Counted from the first letter of the stretch, positions 1 through 6,092 are shown. The stretch is 6,101 nt of DNA from Bacteroidota bacterium (GCA_030642585.1 DAOWNN010000142.1:1-6101), one strand, 5' to 3'. Translations and numbers: made by a program. Notes: generated by a model not told the origin, from the letters alone.

Positions 1-59
1 AATATATCCTTCAAAAAAATGTACTTCAGTATAATGGAAAACCCGATCCACCAACCCAA

Positions 60-102
60 TTCTGTTCACTTTAGCGTATTTATTAACCTATCTGGAACAG
101 AA
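60..102. repeat. 8-bp inverted repeat just after the hydrolase gene
   Basis: TTCTGTTC at 60-67 is the exact reverse complement of GAACAGAA at 95-102, with 27 bases between them. It begins 3 bases past the stop codon of the minus-strand hydrolase, so it could form a 3' hairpin on that mRNA. The loop is long and no T-run follows directly in the direction of transcription (the nearest, seven Ts on the minus strand, is about 40 bases on). It is therefore a poor intrinsic terminator and may be chance. The rest of 1-105 shows no gene. Confidence 0.25.
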
Positions 103-105
103 ATA

Positions 106-2016
106 TCAATCCTCCAACACATTAATCTCAATATAGCTTGCCTGCTCACCAAAGGAATATACACGCTGTGTTGAAGATACAAAATCATCTTCCCCAGCTT
201 TGAAAATATTATCCACATATTTTTGGGGATTCCTGTCAACAACAGGAAACCAGCTGCTTTGGATCTGGATCATAAGGCGATGCCCTTTTTTAAAAGTGTG
301 GAGAACATCTTGTAAAGGAAAACTCACTGAAGTTATTTCTCCTGGTATAAATGGCTCGGGGAATTCGTAAGAATTTCTGAACCGGCCTCTGAATACTTCA
401 CTTCTAACCATTTGCTGGTACCCACCCATCTGCATATTTGCGGCTGTAAACTCATTGTTAGGAGTATCATTGGGATAAACATCAATTAATTTAACAATCC
501 AGTCAGAATCGGTTTGGCTTACGGATACAAATAAATAGGCTGCAATTTTCCCGGCCAGTGTCAGATCTTCCTCAAGGATTTCAGTTTGGTAAACCAATAC
601 ATCTGGTCTTCTTGCTGCAAATCTTTGATCAGCCGTCATATATTCACGGGTCATTCTGGTAGATATGGTCTGAGAAAACGGAACCGGTTTTGCCGGATCG
701 CTAATATATTCCCTGAATGCCTTTTCATTTCCAGGTTTAATTTCAGATATTTCCCCATCAGGCTGTAGAAATAGTTTTTTCCTTTCAGTCCTGGCCGGGG
801 GCCAATGATTAAATTTTCTCCACTTATCTTCTCCTGTATTATACATGGTTGCTTCTGCCAGCTTGAGATTCTTACCTGTTTTGAGGGTTTTTATGAAAAA
901 TGGGAATTCAATTTTTTCCCGATAAAAAACGGATGGTGGTGGGTAGCTTGAAAACTTGACATTTCCCAGGCTTTCTCCATCACCCCGGGCCCAACCTCCA
1001 TGCCTCCATGGTCCCATTACAAGGAAATTTTGAGCTTCGGGACTGCTGGTTTCAATTTTTTGGTAAATATTTAAGGGGCCATACAGGTCCTCAGCATCAA
1101 ACCATCCACCCACAACCAGTATTGCGGGCTTGATGTCTTTCAAATGAGGAAGCAGGTTCCGCTTCTGCCAGAATTCATCATAATTTGGATGTTCTACAAT
1201 TTTATTCCAGAAGTCAATTTTATTTTTAAAATATTTTTTATTTACATTTGAAAGAGGTCCTATTTCTTCCAGGTAAAACTGATAGCCATCGGGTGTATTG
1301 TATTTGAATCTTTTTCCCCAATTTGTTGTGGGAGTTGTTCTAGGCTGTCCAAATATTGCAAGAAACCCAAAGGAATGTGGCAGAAAAAATGCTCCATGGT
1401 GATGGAAGTCATCAAAGAACCAATCTGCAATTGGTGCCTGGGGTGATATTGCTTTAATAGCCGGATGAGCATTAATACAAGCAACGGCTGCATAGAATCC
1501 GGGATAAGAAACTCCCCATATACCAACATTACCATTGTTTCCGTGAATGTTCATAATAAGCCAATCAACGGTATCCCATGTATCTGTACTTTCATCAACA
1601 TCCTCCTTGCTTTCATATTTGTTTAGCTGTGGCCTCATATTAATAAATTTCCCTTCAGACATGAAGCTGCCGCGTACATCCTGGTAAACAAAAATGAATT
1701 TTTCTTCAACATATAAACGACAGGGATGCAAGGGACTCTTTTTTCCTTCCCCATATGGTGCAACACTATAAGGAGTTCTGTTCATCAGGATAGGATATTT
1801 TTCTGATCTGTCAATTGGGACATATACTGATGTGAAAAGTTTCACCCCATCCCGCATTGGAATCATGTATTCAAATTTCTCGTAGTCATCTTCTGAAATT
1901 CCTGCCTTCCAATTCTCAGTCCTTATCTTTTTCAGGCTTTCTGTTTCCGGCTTATTGCCACTGCTTAACAGAATTAGTGAAAATACCAGGGGGAGTATTC
2001 GTATCCAATAGTTCAT
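106..2016 (-). CDS. Exported CocE/NonD-family serine hydrolase, alpha-amino-acid ester hydrolase-like
   Basis: This 636-residue protein starts at the ATG complementary to 2014-2016. The frame runs open to a TTG at 2070, but the inner ATG puts a signal peptide at the N-terminus (Arg5, then a hydrophobic stretch to about residue 20) with no lipobox cysteine, so periplasmic export is likely. Residues about 45-370 form the alpha/beta-hydrolase domain: QDVRGSFMSEG at 112-122; nucleophile Ser170 in GVSYPG; Asp307 in GGWFDAED; His339 in GPWRHGG; Tyr83 as a possible oxyanion-hole residue. Residues about 390-636 match the C-terminal beta-sandwich of the family. The family hydrolyses esters and amides, and includes cocaine esterase, glutaryl acylases and X-Pro dipeptidyl peptidases. 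Asp203, Glu309 and Asp310 match the carboxylate cluster that alpha-amino-acid ester hydrolases use to bind the substrate amino group (alignment from memory), which favours that subfamily. The natural substrate is unknown. The gene stands alone, with no Shine-Dalgarno sequence and no convincing promoter. Confidence 0.9.
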   Translation of the reverse strand: MNYWIRILPLVFSLILLSSGNKPETESLKKIRTENWKAGISEDDYEKFEYMIPMRDGVKLFTSVYVPIDRSEKYPILMNRTPYSVAPYGEGKKSPLHPCRLYVEEKFIFVYQDVRGSFMSEGKFINMRPQLNKYESKEDVDESTDTWDTVDWLIMNIHGNNGNVGIWGVSYPGFYAAVACINAHPAIKAISPQAPIADWFFDDFHHHGAFFLPHSFGFLAIFGQPRTTPTTNWGKRFKYNTPDGYQFYLEEIGPLSNVNKKYFKNKIDFWNKIVEHPNYDEFWQKRNLLPHLKDIKPAILVVGGWFDAEDLYGPLNIYQKIETSSPEAQNFLVMGPWRHGGWARGDGESLGNVKFSSYPPPSVFYREKIEFPFFIKTLKTGKNLKLAEATMYNTGEDKWRKFNHWPPARTERKKLFLQPDGEISEIKPGNEKAFREYISDPAKPVPFSQTISTRMTREYMTADQRFAARRPDVLVYQTEILEEDLTLAGKIAAYLFVSVSQTDSDWIVKLIDVYPNDTPNNEFTAANMQMGGYQQMVRSEVFRGRFRNSYEFPEPFIPGEITSVSFPLQDVLHTFKKGHRLMIQIQSSWFPVVDRNPQKYVDNIFKAGEDDFVSSTQRVYSFGEQASYIEINVLED

Positions 2017-2235
2017 AATCGGTCTTTTAATATAGTTTTTATCCTGACCTGGGATATTGTGGAGAATCAATCCAAAGGCTCAACTACGAAAATACAAAAT
2101 AGTTTCATCAATGAGACTCAGATCTTTCAAATGAAGTGTTGAAAATATCTATTAAACATTATTATAGATAATTTAAAGTAAAATGCAAATCCAGACTGAC
2201 AAGATCTTTAATTATGTCTCAACCAACTGGTGCGG

Positions 2236-2262
2236 ATGATTAATTAAGTTTTGATTAATCAT
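2236..2262. repeat. AT-rich 9-bp inverted repeat
   Basis: ATGATTAAT at 2236-2244 and ATTAATCAT at 2254-2262 are exact reverse complements around a 9-base loop. A G-T wobble and a G-C pair extend the stem to 11 positions (2234-2264). It lies about 8 bases from the GGACC end of copy A, so it could be an accessory part of that element, a weak hairpin or a dyad binding site for a regulator. No T-run follows to make it a terminator. Confidence 0.4.
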
Positions 2263-2270
2263 TCTTTCCC

Positions 2271-2342
2271 GGACCTGTTTGTGGTATATTCTTATATTCC
2301 TGGGCGAAGCCCAGGGCTGGTATATTTCAGGCTTCAGCCTGA
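2271..2342 (-). repeat. Two-hairpin REP-like repeat, copy A
   Basis: Read on the minus strand, this element has four parts in order. First is a 6-bp stem with a TGAA loop (2342-2327). A spacer of about 11 bases follows. Next is a 7-bp perfect stem with triloop TTC (CCTGGGC and GCCCAGG, 2315-2299). Last, after an A-rich stretch of 23 bases, comes GGTCC. Copy B near the right end has the same order and almost identical spacing, with different but still self-complementary stems. This resembles the repetitive extragenic palindromic elements that RAYT/TnpA-REP transposases act on, but no transposase gene is present and the assignment rests on architecture alone. Neither hairpin is followed by a T-run, so it is not an ordinary terminator. 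Confidence 0.6.
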
Positions 2343-2358
2343 TGTATTTTACAACTTT

Positions 2359-2388
2359 CTGTATCTCCTGTTTTTTTTTGTATCTTTC
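2359..2388 (+). promoter_or_regulatory. Probable Bacteroidota-type promoter of the small operon
   Basis: TATCTTTC at 2381-2388 matches seven of the eight template positions of the Bacteroidota -7 box TAnnTTTG. Nineteen bases upstream is CTG (2359-2361), one base off the -33 TTG. The start codon at 2409 follows 20 bases after the box, so the 5' leader would be very short. The call is supported by the promoter before 4581, where a perfect -7 box stands at the same 4-base distance from the same 12-base leader sequence. Confidence 0.5.
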
Positions 2389-2392
2389 TGAT

Positions 2393-2404
2393 ACTAAAAT
2401 TTAA
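2393..2404 (+). repeat. Leader 12-mer shared with the 4581 gene, copy 1
   Basis: ACTAAAATTTAA begins 4 bases after the -7 box and ends 4 bases before the start codon of the small membrane-protein gene. The identical 12-mer sits at 4563-4574, again 4 bases after a -7 box. It probably lies at or just after the transcription start and may act as an A/T-rich translation-initiation region in place of a Shine-Dalgarno site. Chance similarity in AT-rich DNA remains possible. Confidence 0.45.
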
Positions 2405-2408
2405 CAAT

Positions 2409-2612
2409 ATGGAAAAATTAGCTTATGTATTATTGGGAATAGTAGCTGTTGTTTGGCTGGTGGCTATACTAATTGGTTTTGTTGCGGCATTTCCATTTGG
2501 TCTTATTGGTTTTGTTGCCCTTGGAGGGATTACTTTATTGTTTGCAAAAGTGATAAAAGAGAGGTTGGACAATAAAGAGGATGATTACTATTCAAAAAAT
2601 ATTGATAATTAA
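2409..2612 (+). CDS. Small two-helix membrane protein next to YbjQ
   Basis: This 67-residue protein has no family I can name. Residues about 4-27 and 29-47 are strongly hydrophobic and predict two transmembrane helices joined by a short FPFG turn. The C-terminal 20 residues are charged and end in an acidic, tyrosine-containing tail (NKEDDYYSKNIDN) that should lie in the cytoplasm if the helices form a hairpin. It is the first gene of a probable two-gene operon: its stop is 11 bases before the YbjQ-family start, and a promoter lies directly upstream. The pairing suggests that it anchors or works with the YbjQ protein at the inner membrane, which is inference. I have a faint memory of similar tails in short proteins beside ybjQ-like genes but cannot confirm it. 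It is very likely a real gene, given the promoter, tight spacing and clear membrane pattern. Confidence 0.8.
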   Translation: MEKLAYVLLGIVAVVWLVAILIGFVAAFPFGLIGFVALGGITLLFAKVIKERLDNKEDDYYSKNIDN

Positions 2613-2623
2613 AAAGTGAAATT

Positions 2624-2941
2624 ATGATTATTACCACACAGGATGAATTCGCCGACAAGACTATAGTCGAAACCTTGGGATTAGTAAAAGGAAATACCAT
2701 AAGGGCCCGGCATGTTGGTAAAGATATCATGGCCGGATTACGCAATTTGGTAGGAGGGGAGATAACCGAATATACAAAAATGCTCGCTGAATCGCGGGAG
2801 CAATCTCTCGATAGAATGATTAAGCATGCTGAAGAAATTGGTGCAGATGGAATTGTATGTCTCAGGTTTACCATTTCGGCTGTGATGCAGGGATCTGCAG
2901 AATTACTTGCCTACGGAACTGCAGTAAAGCTCAAAAAATAA
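2624..2941 (+). CDS. YbjQ-family (UPF0145) protein
   Basis: The 105-residue product covers the whole YbjQ family and is of normal length (about 105 residues). Family hallmarks are the MIITT start, GLVKGNTIRARHVGKD at 19-34, LRNLVGGEITEYTKML at 39-54, the helix with repeated acidic and basic residues at 55-72, GADGIV at 73-78 and the C-terminal AELLAYGTAVKL at 92-103. Members are small soluble proteins that form ring-like oligomers. Databases sometimes label them heavy-metal-binding, but their function is not established. Here only one cysteine (Cys79) and a few histidines are visible, so the sequence itself gives no support for a metal site. It follows the membrane-protein gene after 11 bases with no Shine-Dalgarno site and is probably co-transcribed. 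Its stop lies 15 bases from the stop of the convergent glycosidase gene. Confidence 0.93.
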   Translation: MIITTQDEFADKTIVETLGLVKGNTIRARHVGKDIMAGLRNLVGGEITEYTKMLAESREQSLDRMIKHAEEIGADGIVCLRFTISAVMQGSAELLAYGTAVKLKK

Positions 2942-2956
2942 ATGCCACCCAATTGT

Positions 2957-4483
2957 TTAGTATTTCAATGTAATTATTTCTGACAGATCACTTTCATGAT
3001 GCGTTCTTCCTAAAGCAGTGATTACATACTTGTATTTCCTTCTACGGGGAAAATGGTTTTTCGGCAGCTCACACATTTTATCATTTGTTATAATTAAAAT
3101 ATTTGCCGGGTCATCCATCTTTCCCTTTATTCGTCTCTTAAAACGGTAAACAACATAATAAGTTCCGGGTTCTGCATTATGTTCCCATTTAAGTTTATAG
3201 ATGTCCAGGTCGGTTAAAACTTCCAGCTTGAAGGGTGGCTCAGGTTTATTGCCGGGAATAGCAGGATTTATGGGTATTAAAGCAGGGTAGGGATAGATAC
3301 TTTCCTGCAAAGTCTTATTTATTTCCACCGGATCTTTCATAAATACTTTTGAGCTGAAATAGAAATTTCCGGAAACATTTGAAAGGGAGCGACTAAGCTT
3401 CAGTTGCCTGATAATTTCTTTGCTGCTTTGCCATTCCTTGTATTTAGAATCTTTATCCAGCCTGTGCACACCATGGCCTATATATAAGTTCCTTCCATAT
3501 GAATTTGTATCCCACCACTCCGCAATTTTTTGATGGTCTGCAATCTCAAAACCAATATACCAGTAAGCCTGAGGTGTAACATAATCAATCCATCCATTTT
3601 TTAGCCATTTAAGTATATCTGCATAAAGGTCATCGTAATTGGTTTGATTGGATTGTGTATCCGAGCCTTTTGGATCCATACTACGGTTTCTCCATACTCC
3701 AAACGGACTGATGCCAAATTGAACCCATGGTTTCAAGGCCTTGATAGAATCCTGTATTTGTTGAATTGCAAGGTCAACATTGTTTCGTCTCCAGTCATCT
3801 ATTGCTTCGTGAGAAAAGTTAAGGGGATATTTCATAAAGGTTTCATGATCTGCAAACTCTTCTCCTTCAATCTTATAAGGATAGAAATAATCATCCATAT
3901 GCACGGCATCAATATCATAACGTCTTACCACATCGGCTACTACTGAGCTCACATAATCACGGGTTTCAGGAAGGCCCGGATCGAGGTGTTTATTTTTACC
4001 ATAAGCTATAATCATTTCAGGGTGTGTTATTGCAATATGAGAGGAGTCCAGTTTGAAATTTTCATAGTTTGAGACAGCACGGTAGGGGTTGAACCATGCA
4101 TGCAGTTCCATATTTCTCTTGTGACATTCCTCTACCATCATCTCTAAAGGGTCATAGTATGGATCAGGAGCTTTTCCCTGCATACCGGTAATCCATTTAG
4201 CCCATGGCTCGAGTTTTGAATCGTACATGGCATCGCAAGCAGGTCTAACCTGGTAAACAATGGCATTCATCCCATTCTTTTTGTGGCGGTCTAACATTTC
4301 AATAAGCTCTCTTTTTTGTTCTTCAACAGGAAGTCCGAAACGCGTAGGCCAGTCAATATTATAAACTGTAGCTACCCATACAGCACGCATTTCCCTTTTT
4401 GGATTGTTTTTTTGGGCATTAATGTTAACTGTAAGGGTGAAAAAGAAAACTAAAAGGAGGAATAAATACTTCTTTGAACGCAT
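2957..4483 (-). CDS. Exported GHL10-family glycosidase (YngK/DigH-like) with fibronectin III-like C-terminus
   Basis: The 508-residue protein starts at the ATG complementary to 4481-4483. A TTG start at 4534 is possible in frame but would bury the signal peptide and lies at the predicted transcription start. Residues 1-23 are a classic signal peptide (Arg-Ser-Lys-Lys, then a Leu/Phe core) with likely cleavage before Gln24; no lipobox is seen. Residues about 29-340 form the GHL10 TIM-barrel domain: REMRAVWVATVYNIDWP (30-46), QVRPACDAMYDS (78-89), HAWFNPYR (128-135), DPGLPETRDY, then VHMDDYFYPY with Asp197/Asp198, and ISPFGVWRN and TPQAYW. The acidic pair is a candidate for the active site. A proline-rich linker (about 398-417) leads to a fibronectin III-like domain. 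The relative DigH (YddW) of E. coli cleaves denuded peptidoglycan strands, so a cell-wall glycan is a plausible substrate; a polysaccharide is the alternative. The gene is divergent from the cysteate synthase-like gene. Confidence 0.9.
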   Translation of the reverse strand: MRSKKYLFLLLVFFFTLTVNINAQKNNPKREMRAVWVATVYNIDWPTRFGLPVEEQKRELIEMLDRHKKNGMNAIVYQVRPACDAMYDSKLEPWAKWITGMQGKAPDPYYDPLEMMVEECHKRNMELHAWFNPYRAVSNYENFKLDSSHIAITHPEMIIAYGKNKHLDPGLPETRDYVSSVVADVVRRYDIDAVHMDDYFYPYKIEGEEFADHETFMKYPLNFSHEAIDDWRRNNVDLAIQQIQDSIKALKPWVQFGISPFGVWRNRSMDPKGSDTQSNQTNYDDLYADILKWLKNGWIDYVTPQAYWYIGFEIADHQKIAEWWDTNSYGRNLYIGHGVHRLDKDSKYKEWQSSKEIIRQLKLSRSLSNVSGNFYFSSKVFMKDPVEINKTLQESIYPYPALIPINPAIPGNKPEPPFKLEVLTDLDIYKLKWEHNAEPGTYYVVYRFKRRIKGKMDDPANILIITNDKMCELPKNHFPRRRKYKYVITALGRTHHESDLSEIITLKY

Positions 4484-4527
4484 AATTAGCTTCGTTTTAT
4501 GATAAATTAATGAAATACAATTATCAA

Positions 4528-4558
4528 ATGCCAAATTACAAATTTATCTTTACTTTTG
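4528..4558 (+). promoter_or_regulatory. Bacteroidota-type promoter of the cysteate synthase-like gene
   Basis: TACTTTTG at 4551-4558 is a perfect TAnnTTTG -7 box. Twenty bases upstream is ATG (4528-4530), one base off the -33 TTG. The start codon follows 22 bases after the box. The region from the box to the leader aligns without gaps with the promoter before 2409 (19 of 24 positions identical), which strengthens both calls. Confidence 0.6.
4539..4546 (-). promoter_or_regulatory. Candidate -7 box for the GHL10 gene
   Basis: On the minus strand this reads TAAATTTG, a perfect match to TAnnTTTG. It would start transcription near 4532, leaving a leader of about 50 bases before the ATG at 4483. 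No TTG stands 19-21 bases upstream, so only the -7 half is seen. It lies 4 bases from the oppositely directed box at 4551, so polymerase binding at one site should exclude the other. Confidence 0.4.
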
Positions 4559-4562
4559 TGTG

Positions 4563-4574
4563 ACTAAAATTTAA
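4563..4574 (+). repeat. Leader 12-mer shared with the 2409 gene, copy 2
   Basis: ACTAAAATTTAA is identical to 2393-2404 and stands at the same 4-base distance from its -7 box. Here it ends 6 bases before the start codon rather than 4. Confidence 0.45.
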
Positions 4575-4580
4575 GATAAC

Positions 4581-5867
4581 ATGGATTTTAAGCCTACAAA
4601 TTATATACTGGAATCTGTTCTTAGTGGCAAGCAATTTAAAGACTCAGGCTGGATGCTTGAGGCCCCCGGGGAAGAAGGGAGAACACTGGTCAGGGCCATT
4701 TATGAAAATAAACAACTTAACTCAGAAAATGAGTCTATGGGACTATATAAGTTTGCTGACTGGTTGCCCGTTCAGCGAATATTGAAAGGCTCTTCTGCTC
4801 CTGTAACATATAAGAGTAACGGACTTGCTAAGGCCCTGGGTTTATCCAATTTGTGGATCACCTTCAGCGGCTATTGGCCCGAAAAGGGAGCCCTGATGAA
4901 AACCTGTTCATTTAAAGAAACCGAAGCATATACGGTTTGTGGCAGGATGGGTTCCGATAATAAGGAGATACTGGTTGTGGCTTCAGCCGGAAATACAGCC
5001 CGATCTTTTGCCCGGGTATGTTCAGACAATAATATACCTTTACTTCTTTGTGTACCTGAGGATTATATTGATAGTTTGTGGTTTGACAAAGCATTGAATT
5101 CTTCTGTTAAACTGGTAATTAGTCGCAAAGGCAGTGATTATTTTGATGCTATTCATCTTTCGAATATTGCTGCTCAACTTCCTGGTTTTATTCCCGAGGG
5201 GGGAGCTAAGAACGTGGCACGGCGTGAAGGTATGGGTACAACAGTTTTATCTGCTGTGACTACAATTGGCAAAATCCCCGATTATTATTTCCAGGCTGTA
5301 GGGAGTTCAACCGGGGCCGTTTCTGCATGGGAAGCAAACTTAAGGCTTATTGAAGATGGCAGGTTTGGAAGTAATAAGATGAAATTAATGATTTCACAAA
5401 ATTATCCCTTTATCCCCTTGAAGGAAGCCTGGGATGCCAGGTCAAGGGATATGCTACCGATGGACGATGATAAGGCAAGGAAGGATGTTGAAGAGGTATG
5501 GGCAAAGGTACTTACAAACCGCAGGCCGGTATACAGTATATCAGGTGGTTTATTTGATGCTTTATCAGATACAAGGGGGGAAGTGCTTGTATCCACAAAT
5601 GCCGAGGCAGAGGAGGCCTGTGTGTTGTTTGAGCAAACTGAAGGAAATGATATTCATCCTGCTGCAGCCGTTGCAACTGCCTCTTTGATTCAGGCAACCA
5701 GGAATATGATTGTGGCAAAAGATGACCTGATAATGCTTAATATCACTGGTGGTGGGGAAAAACTTTTTGCCAATGAACATAAGCTTCATTTTCTTCAGCC
5801 CGACCTTGCCTTTGATTTCAATCCCGATCCTGAGGAGGTAAAAGAGAAGATAAAAGGATTGTTTTAA
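4581..5867 (+). CDS. Cysteate synthase-like PLP-dependent enzyme (threonine synthase-related)
   Basis: The 428-residue protein matches the cysteate synthase branch of fold-type II PLP enzymes. That enzyme makes L-cysteate from O-phospho-L-serine and sulfite, releasing phosphate. The Schiff-base lysine is probably Lys112 in TCSFKE; SAGNT (135-139) and GSSTG (241-245) fit the substrate- and PLP-phosphate-binding loops; ITGGG (388-392) closes the active site. Blocks such as ADWLPV, VTYKSNGLAKALGL, PEGGAKNVARREGMGT and PDYYFQAVGSSTG recall the Methanosarcina enzyme and its bacterial relatives. The N-terminal 40 residues look like the zinc-ribbon start of threonine synthases but lack its cysteines. 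It is a cytoplasmic protein without a signal peptide. In methanogens cysteate feeds coenzyme M; in Bacteroidota the likely use is capnine-type sulfonolipid, whose acyltransferase would have to lie outside this window. Threonine synthase is the main alternative and is less likely. It is transcribed alone, away from the GHL10 gene. Confidence 0.85.
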   Translation: MDFKPTNYILESVLSGKQFKDSGWMLEAPGEEGRTLVRAIYENKQLNSENESMGLYKFADWLPVQRILKGSSAPVTYKSNGLAKALGLSNLWITFSGYWPEKGALMKTCSFKETEAYTVCGRMGSDNKEILVVASAGNTARSFARVCSDNNIPLLLCVPEDYIDSLWFDKALNSSVKLVISRKGSDYFDAIHLSNIAAQLPGFIPEGGAKNVARREGMGTTVLSAVTTIGKIPDYYFQAVGSSTGAVSAWEANLRLIEDGRFGSNKMKLMISQNYPFIPLKEAWDARSRDMLPMDDDKARKDVEEVWAKVLTNRRPVYSISGGLFDALSDTRGEVLVSTNAEAEEACVLFEQTEGNDIHPAAAVATASLIQATRNMIVAKDDLIMLNITGGGEKLFANEHKLHFLQPDLAFDFNPDPEEVKEKIKGLF

Positions 5868-5980
5868 TTAGTCGATCCTTTAGAAGTAGAATTTATTAAT
5901 TGTTTGTGCTATAGTTGGGGTTTTTATTAGACATCCAGTCCTTACAGGCTTATTGATACTCTTTTAAAAATCAGCTAACT

Positions 5981-6053
5981 AGCCCTGAAGGGGCTTCAGA
6001 TAATAGCCAGGGGCATCGCCCCTGGTACAAAACAAAACACTAAAAGAGGTCCG
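5981..6053 (+). repeat. Two-hairpin REP-like repeat, copy B
   Basis: Read on the plus strand, this copy repeats the order of copy A. It has a 5-bp stem around TGAAG (AGCCC and GGGCT, 5981-5995), then a spacer. An 8-bp perfect stem with triloop ATC follows (CCAGGGGC and GCCCCTGG, 6007-6025), then an A-rich stretch of 22 bases and GGTCCG (6048-6053). The centres of the two hairpins are about 28 bases apart in both copies. The distance from the second loop to GGTCC is 32 in both. A competing stem, CTGAAG with CTTCAG (5985-5999), is also possible. It is not a normal terminator for the upstream gene, since no T-run follows. Confidence 0.6.
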
Positions 6054-6092
6054 CAGCACTGGGACTAATAGAAAAATAACCTCTCCCGGACC
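6045..6092. repeat. Overlapping inverted repeats in the tail of copy B
   Basis: AGAGGT (6045-6050) pairs with ACCTCT (6079-6084), and GGTCCG (6048-6053) pairs with CGGACC (6087-6092). The two left arms share GGT, so only one pairing can form fully at a time. The right arm contains TCCCGGACC (6084-6092), which is also found exactly at 2267-2275 in the edge of copy A, so it probably belongs to the repeat family. The window ends 9 bases later and the element may continue. Confidence 0.45.

Larger units (their letters stand above)
2017..2408. other. Gene-free interval between divergent genes
   Basis: This 392-base stretch separates the divergent hydrolase and small membrane-protein genes. It contains an AT-rich inverted repeat (2236-2262), copy A of the two-hairpin repeat (2271-2342) and the promoter of the small operon (2359-2388). 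The part next to the hydrolase (2017-2235) is AT-rich with no recognisable gene. A weak 7-bp palindrome lies there (TATCTAT at 2146-2152 with ATAGATA at 2164-2170). On the minus strand the only -7-like boxes are one-mismatch versions of TAnnTTTG (TATTTTCG at 2088-2095, TGGATTTG at 2186-2193), neither with a well-placed -33 TTG. The hydrolase promoter therefore remains unplaced. Confidence 0.7.

Noticed and set aside
586..1535. Short open frames inside the hydrolase gene (586-768 plus, 1260-1535 minus)
   Set aside because: They sit in other frames of a conserved gene and have no family resemblance or initiation signals.
2017..2070. N-terminal extension of the hydrolase to a TTG at 2070
   Set aside because: The extension uses a TTG start and places 18 polar residues before an otherwise well-formed signal peptide; the ATG at 2016 is better.
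2530..2874. Minus-strand open frame of 114 codons opposite the YbjQ gene
   Set aside because: It overlaps two well-supported plus-strand genes, has no recognisable domain and looks like a shadow of the YbjQ coding frame.
3644..3946. Plus-strand 100-codon open frame inside the GHL10 gene
   Set aside because: It lies antisense to the conserved catalytic region and shows no independent coding features.
4484..4534. N-terminal extension of the GHL10 protein to a TTG at 4534
   Set aside because: It uses a TTG start, lies at the predicted transcription start, and would bury a textbook signal peptide that begins at the ATG at 4483.
5402..5789. Several short open frames on both strands inside the cysteate synthase-like gene
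   Set aside because: All lie within a strongly conserved coding frame and show low-complexity or shadow-like composition without starts or promoters of their own.
6007..6025. GC-rich hairpin as intrinsic terminator of the cysteate synthase-like gene
   Set aside because: The stem is strong but is followed by an A/C-rich stretch on the plus strand and no T-run on either strand; the match to copy A explains it better as a repeat.
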